From Photobacterium aquimaris (GTDB taxonomy: Bacteria > Pseudomonadota > Gammaproteobacteria > Enterobacterales > Vibrionaceae), in NCBI RefSeq assembly GCF_002954455.1, contig NZ_MSCC01000003.1, positions 250,019 to 314,018 on the forward strand: 64,000 bases of DNA, in the 5' to 3' direction. The notes under the pieces are model-generated. The model was not told where the DNA came from. It did no database searches and saw only the letters and a program-made list of their open reading frames with translations. How positions within the stretch are numbered: the first letter of the stretch is position 1; each line of letters starts with the position of its first letter. Below, piece by piece: positions 59,912 to 64,000 of the stretch. Made by a program: the position numbers and the translations under genes.

Positions 59912-60268
59912 GTGAATGACTTAGGGTTTGTGTTTCGCCAACCTCCTCACGGTACGACGAGTGGTCGAGAGGGACTTGATGCATTATTAGCTGCTTCTGC
60001 TTATACCGAAGCACTGAGTGTATTTTTTATTGGTGATGGAGTATTGCAGCTGCTTAAACATCAGCAGTCGAATGCGATTTTGAGCCGTAATTATAGTGCG
60101 ACCTTTAAAATGTTGCCCTTGTATGACATTGAAAATATTTATGTCTGTCAGCAGTCATTAGCTGAGCGTGGATTATGCCGTGAAGACTTATTAATTGACG
60201 CCATTATCCGTCCTCGTGTCGAATTGGTGACAACATTACATTGTTGTCGTCAGATCCTTACTTTTTGA
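59912..60268 (+). CDS. tusC: Sulfur-relay protein TusC
   Basis: DsrF-like middle subunit of TusBCD, 118 residues, with RQPPHGTTSGREGLDALLAA near 8-27 as the family signature. A GTG start follows AGGTG by seven bases. It lies between tusD and tusB with short gaps. Confidence 0.93.
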   Translation: MNDLGFVFRQPPHGTTSGREGLDALLAASAYTEALSVFFIGDGVLQLLKHQQSNAILSRNYSATFKMLPLYDIENIYVCQQSLAERGLCREDLLIDAIIRPRVELVTTLHCCRQILTF

Positions 60269-60275
60269 GGTATCG

Positions 60276-60569
60276 ATGTTACATACTGTGACCCGTTCGC
60301 CATTTCAAAGCCACGCATTGGCACAATGTTTACAGTTTATTTGCGCTGGCGATGAGATCTTATTGCTTGAAGACGCTGTAAATGTCGCCGTAAGCGAAAA
60401 TATTTACTTTGATTTAATAAAAAATATTGGCGTAAAAATTTATTTACTGGAAGCTGACATTATTGCGCGCGGTTTGCAGGATAAATGTGATAAAAGTCTA
60501 GATGTTATTGATTATAAAGGTTTTGTTTTTCTTACTGAACAGCATGCTCAACATATGAGATGGGCATAA
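60276..60569 (+). CDS. tusB: Sulfur-relay protein TusB
   Basis: DsrH-like subunit of TusBCD, 97 residues. It reads MLHTVTRSPFQSHALAQCL, followed by GDEILLLEDAV near 26-36. ATG with GAGG upstream. Last gene before the str operon, the order yheO-tusDCB-rpsL seen in E. coli. Confidence 0.93.
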   Translation: MLHTVTRSPFQSHALAQCLQFICAGDEILLLEDAVNVAVSENIYFDLIKNIGVKIYLLEADIIARGLQDKCDKSLDVIDYKGFVFLTEQHAQHMRWA

Positions 60570-60745
60570 AAAGCCATTATTAGTAACGATATATGAACAA
60601 AAAAGTGACTGTTTAAGAAATGATCACTTAATTGATCGTTGGTTAGATCTTGACACCTTTAGGTGCGATGCCTAAAATTTCGCGTCCTCCTGTTGTTGGG
60701 AGGCAGATTTTTCACCTTACGAAAGTAACAATCAGGAGCTATTTA

Positions 60746-61120
60746 ATGGCAACTATTAACCAGTTGGTACGTAAGCCACGTGCTAAGCAAGTTGTAAAAA
60801 GCAACGTGCCAGCACTAGAAGCGTGCCCACAGAAACGTGGTGTATGTACTCGTGTTTACACTACTACACCTAAAAAACCGAACTCAGCATTACGTAAAGT
60901 ATGTCGTGTTCGTCTAACAAACGGTTTCGAAGTAACATCATACATCGGCGGTGAAGGTCACAACCTTCAGGAGCACTCAGTTGTTCTTATCCGCGGTGGT
61001 CGTGTTAAAGACTTACCGGGTGTTCGTTACCACACTGTTCGTGGTGCACTTGACTGTGCAGGCGTTAATGACCGTAAACAAGGTCGTTCTAAGTACGGTG
61101 TGAAGCGTCCTAAGTCTTAA
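60746..61120 (+). CDS. rpsL: 30S ribosomal protein S12
   Basis: Decoding-centre protein, 124 residues. The start at 60746 (MATINQLVRKPRAKQV) follows CAGGAG; the frame extends upstream without support. Lys43 in TTPKKPNSA and Lys88 in GRVKDLPGVRYH are the wild-type residues, so no classical streptomycin-resistance change is present. First gene of rpsL-rpsG-fusA-tuf. Confidence 0.98.
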   Translation: MATINQLVRKPRAKQVVKSNVPALEACPQKRGVCTRVYTTTPKKPNSALRKVCRVRLTNGFEVTSYIGGEGHNLQEHSVVLIRGGRVKDLPGVRYHTVRGALDCAGVNDRKQGRSKYGVKRPKS

Positions 61121-61215
61121 TGGATTCCGTTAAGTAAGGCCAAACACTAAAATTATTTAATTTTGAAGAAACTGAAAAGTTTTGGATAACCTGAAGAAGA
61201 CAACGGAGATAATCC

Positions 61216-61686
61216 ATGCCACGTCGTCGCGTAATCGGTCAGCGTAAGATCCTTCCAGATCCTAAATTCAAATCAGAATTGCTGGCAAAATTCGTTAACA
61301 TCCTTATGGTTGACGGTAAAAAATCTACTGCAGAAAAAATTGTTTACTCTGCACTAGAAACTATGGCTGAGCGTTCTGGTGAAGAACACCTAGCTGTATT
61401 TGAAAAAGCTCTTGAAAATGTACGTCCAGCGGTAGAAGTTAAATCTCGCCGTGTGGGTGGTTCAACTTACCAGGTGCCTGTAGAAGTACGTCCAGTACGT
61501 CGTAATGCACTAGCTATGCGTTGGTTAGTTGAAGCTGCGCGTAAGCGTGGTGAAAAATCTATGGCTCAGCGTCTAGCAGGCGAAATGCTTGATGCGGCTG
61601 ACAACAAAGGTTCTGCTGTTAAGAAACGTGAAGACGTTCACCGTATGGCAGATGCGAACAAAGCGTTCGCACATTACCGCTGGTAA
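61216..61686 (+). CDS. rpsG: 30S ribosomal protein S7
   Basis: Primary binding protein of the 16S rRNA 3' major domain and, in E. coli, the translational repressor of the str operon. 156 residues, MPRRRVIGQRKILPDPK, without the C-terminal extension of E. coli K-12 (179). GGAG-like sites precede the ATG. The 95-base gap to rpsL may hold the S7 feedback target; I could not identify it reliably. Confidence 0.98.
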   Translation: MPRRRVIGQRKILPDPKFKSELLAKFVNILMVDGKKSTAEKIVYSALETMAERSGEEHLAVFEKALENVRPAVEVKSRRVGGSTYQVPVEVRPVRRNALAMRWLVEAARKRGEKSMAQRLAGEMLDAADNKGSAVKKREDVHRMADANKAFAHYRW

Positions 61687-61775
61687 TATAGCTGGTAATA
61701 CCGCTTGGGCACAGCAGGTTCTCCTGCTGTGCCTAAACCATTTTCTAAGGTTCACCTTAGTAAGAGGATACAATC

Positions 61776-63881
61776 GTGGCTCGCAAAACGCCCATCGAGC
61801 GCTACCGTAATATCGGTATCTGTGCTCACGTTGACGCCGGTAAAACAACCACTACTGAGCGCATCCTGTTTTATACAGGCCTATCTCATAAGATTGGTGA
61901 AGTACACGACGGCGCTGCTACTATGGATTGGATGGAGCAGGAGCAAGAACGTGGTATCACGATCACCTCTGCTGCAACGACCACCTTTTGGCGCGGTATG
62001 GACAAGCAGTTCGACGAGCACCGAATCAACATCATTGATACTCCTGGACACGTAGACTTCACCATTGAAGTTGAGCGTTCATTACGTGTGTTAGATGGTG
62101 CTGTAGTTGTGTTCTGTGGTGCTTCAGGTGTAGAGCCTCAGTCTGAGACTGTATGGCGTCAAGCCGATCGATATGAAGTTCCGCGTATCGTTTTTATTAA
62201 CAAGATGGATCGCACGGGCGCAGATTTCTTCCGCGTTATCGAGCAGATCAAACACCGTCTTGGTGCAACACCAGTGCCTCTGCAATTAAATATTGGTACT
62301 GAAGATGAATTTAAAGGTGTAATTGACCTGATCAAAATGAAGGCCATTAACTGGTCTGATGCCGATCAAGGTACTAGTTTTACCTATGAAGATATTCCTG
62401 CTGACATGCAAGAGTTAGCAGATGAGTGGCGCATGAACTTAGTTGAATCAGCAGCAGAAGCTAATGATGAACTAATGGATAAATACCTTGAAGAAGGTGA
62501 ATTGACTGAAGCTGAAATTAAAGCTGGTCTGCGTCAACGTACCCTAAGCAACGAAATCGTATTGGCAACTTGTGGTTCTGCATTTAAGAACAAAGGTGTT
62601 CAAGCCGTACTAGATGCCGTTGTTGATTATCTACCTTCACCAACTGAAGTAAAAGCTATTACAGGTGAAGACGAACACGGTAACCCTGTTGAGCGTCATT
62701 CTAGCGATGACGAACCATTCTCAGCACTAGCGTTCAAAATCGCAACCGACCCGTTCGTAGGTACATTGACTTTCATGCGCGTATACTCTGGCGTTGTTAA
62801 TTCAGGTGATACTGTTTACAACGTAATTAAAGAAAAACGCGAGCGTTTAGGCCGTATCGTTCAGATGCATGCTAATAAACGTGAAGAGATCAAAGAAGTG
62901 CGTGCTGGCGATATCGCTGCAGCCATTGGTCTTAAATTTGCGACAACAGGTGATACCCTATGCGATCAAAATCATAAAGTGATTCTAGAGCGCATGGATT
63001 TCCCTGAACCAGTAATTCAGATTGTGGTTGAACCACGCTCTGTAGCAGACCAAGATAAGATGACCATCGCGCTAGATAAACTAGCTGCAGAAGATCCGTC
63101 TTTCCGCGTCGAAACTGATGATGAATCAGGTCAGATTTTAATCTCTGGCATGGGTGAACTTCACCTAGATATCATCGTCGATCGTATGAAGCGCGAATTT
63201 AACGTCAACTGTAACGTAGGTAAACCTCAGGTTGCTTATCGTGAAACCATTCGTGGTACCACTAAAGTTGAAGGTAAATTCATTCGTCAGGCAGGTGAAA
63301 CCGGCGGCCGTGGCCAATATGGTCATGTATGGCTGAAGCTTGAACCGTCAGAGCCAGGTGAAGGTTTCGTATTCGTAGATGAAATTGTCGGTGGCAGCGT
63401 ACCTAAAGAATACATTAGTGCTGTTGCTACAGGTATCGAAGAACAAATGAAGAGTGGCGTGCTAGCAGGCTACCCAATGATTGACGTTAAAGCGACGTTA
63501 GTTGATGGTTCTTACCACGACACCGATTCAAGCGAAATTGCATTTAAAATCGCAGGTTCAATGGCATTACGACAGGGTGCACTTGATGCAACTCCAGTAT
63601 TGCTTGAGCCGATGATGAAAGTTGAAATTACCACGCCAGAAGATTGGATGGGTGATGTCGTTGGTGACTTAAACCGTCGCCGCGGTATGATCGAAGGTAT
63701 GGAAGAAGGCAACGCGGGTATTAAAATTATTCGTGCGCAAGTTCCACTATCAGCAATGTTCGGATACGCAACTGATTTACGTTCAGCAACACAAGGCCGC
63801 GCGTCTTATTCGATGGAGTTTAGCGAGTACGCTGAAATGCCAAAGAACGTTACTGATAAAATTATTGCAGAACGTATTTAA
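61776..63881 (+). CDS. fusA: Elongation factor G
   Basis: GTPase that drives ribosome translocation. GTP-binding motifs AHVDAGKTTTTER (about 17-29), DTPGHVDF (about 88-95) and NKMD (about 142-145) are intact, followed by domains II to V. It is 701 residues and starts with GTG (VARKTPIERYRNIG) after AAGAGGA. It sits in the str operon rather than as the second, recycling-only EF-G copy found elsewhere in vibrios. Confidence 0.98.
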   Translation: MARKTPIERYRNIGICAHVDAGKTTTTERILFYTGLSHKIGEVHDGAATMDWMEQEQERGITITSAATTTFWRGMDKQFDEHRINIIDTPGHVDFTIEVERSLRVLDGAVVVFCGASGVEPQSETVWRQADRYEVPRIVFINKMDRTGADFFRVIEQIKHRLGATPVPLQLNIGTEDEFKGVIDLIKMKAINWSDADQGTSFTYEDIPADMQELADEWRMNLVESAAEANDELMDKYLEEGELTEAEIKAGLRQRTLSNEIVLATCGSAFKNKGVQAVLDAVVDYLPSPTEVKAITGEDEHGNPVERHSSDDEPFSALAFKIATDPFVGTLTFMRVYSGVVNSGDTVYNVIKEKRERLGRIVQMHANKREEIKEVRAGDIAAAIGLKFATTGDTLCDQNHKVILERMDFPEPVIQIVVEPRSVADQDKMTIALDKLAAEDPSFRVETDDESGQILISGMGELHLDIIVDRMKREFNVNCNVGKPQVAYRETIRGTTKVEGKFIRQAGETGGRGQYGHVWLKLEPSEPGEGFVFVDEIVGGSVPKEYISAVATGIEEQMKSGVLAGYPMIDVKATLVDGSYHDTDSSEIAFKIAGSMALRQGALDATPVLLEPMMKVEITTPEDWMGDVVGDLNRRRGMIEGMEEGNAGIKIIRAQVPLSAMFGYATDLRSATQGRASYSMEFSEYAEMPKNVTDKIIAERI

Positions 63882-63933
63882 TTTCATTATTGCGTCAATT
63901 GCTATTGACGCATAAAATACACAACTTCGGAGC

Positions 63934-63956
63934 CGTCCCCGACCTAGTAGGGGGCG
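63934..63956 (+). promoter_or_regulatory. Hairpin in the fusA-tuf gap
   Basis: CGTCCCC (63934-63940) pairs with GGGGGCG (63950-63956), including one G-U pair, across a nine-base loop. It precedes the tuf ribosome site AGGAAGGA. No T run follows. It could be a processing site or protect the tuf message. Confidence 0.5.
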
Positions 63957-63982
63957 TATCTTAACTAGGAAGGAACACAATC

Positions 63983-64000
63983 GTGTCTAAAGAAAAATTT
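63983..64000 (+). CDS. tuf: Elongation factor Tu, first six codons (cut by window edge)
   Basis: GTG TCT AAA GAA AAA TTT encodes MSKEKF, the invariant start of bacterial EF-Tu. It follows AGGAAGGAACACAATC and comes 100 bases after fusA, the standard str-operon position. Everything further lies outside the window. Confidence 0.93.

Noticed and set aside
1..64000. Mobile elements, prophage, CRISPR, defence systems, tRNA or rRNA genes
   Set aside because: None seen: no transposase or integrase frames, no regularly spaced repeats, no cloverleaf-like stretches I could support; gene order is typical core chromosome.

Overview
The window is a stretch of the main chromosome of a Vibrionaceae member, most likely Photobacterium or a close relative. 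The evidence is a low-to-moderate GC content, an AphA-type PadR regulator, a CRP almost identical to those of vibrios, an argininosuccinate lyase fused to an N-acetyltransferase (argH(A), known from marine gammaproteobacteria), and a gene order that from memory closely follows the Vibrio cholerae VC2614-VC2690 region. It is compact core genome. I see no transposase, integrase, phage gene, CRISPR array, tRNA or rRNA.

Layout. 1-1538 (minus): glpF-glpK, with glpK cut by the window edge. 2120-10305: zapB (plus), then a minus-strand run of rraA, menA, hslU-hslV (behind a sigma-32 promoter), ftsN, cytR and priA. 10574-15111: rpmE with a structured leader, then metJ divergent from metB-metL across a four-unit Met-box array. 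15174-18780 (minus): aphA and ppc. 19088-24476 (plus): an arginine biosynthesis operon argC-argB-argG-argH(A), with a promoter, an ARG-box-like site and a 15-codon leader ORF ending in three arginine codons. 24566-26368: a peroxiredoxin-glutaredoxin gene divergent from oxyR, with a near-perfect OxyR site between them. 26451-33629: mrcA (PBP1a) divergent from pilMNOPQ. 34015-40979: aroK-aroB-damX-dam, a small DUF2970 gene on the other strand, and rpe-gph-trpS. 41084-46581: pabA, then argD/astC-astA-astD-DUF1338 for arginine catabolism. 47018-52764: crp (minus), a YhfA-type OsmC gene (plus), then prkB-yheU-yheT-yheS (minus). 53023-60569: kefG-kefB-yheV, slyD, slyX with a WD40 lipoprotein gene (minus), fkpA, and yheO-tusDCB. 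60746-64000: the str operon rpsL-rpsG-fusA-tuf, with tuf cut after six codons.

Functional picture. Arginine metabolism appears twice: synthesis (argCBGH(A)) and breakdown by succinylation (argD/astC, astA, astD). No argE lies between ppc and argC, where I recall it in V. cholerae. The leader ORF upstream of argC suggests translation-coupled sensing of arginine on top of ArgR repression, and it is the most interesting candidate in the window. Many regulatory sites can be read directly: Met boxes, OxyR tetranucleotides, a sigma-32 promoter, a CRP site at crp, and a Qrr-like complement in the aphA leader. Several strong hairpins in leaders (cytR, trpS, yheS, rpmE) and gaps (zapB upstream, cytR-ftsN) have no assigned function.

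Limits: all assignments are from reading motifs and recalled family sequences. No database search or folding program was run.
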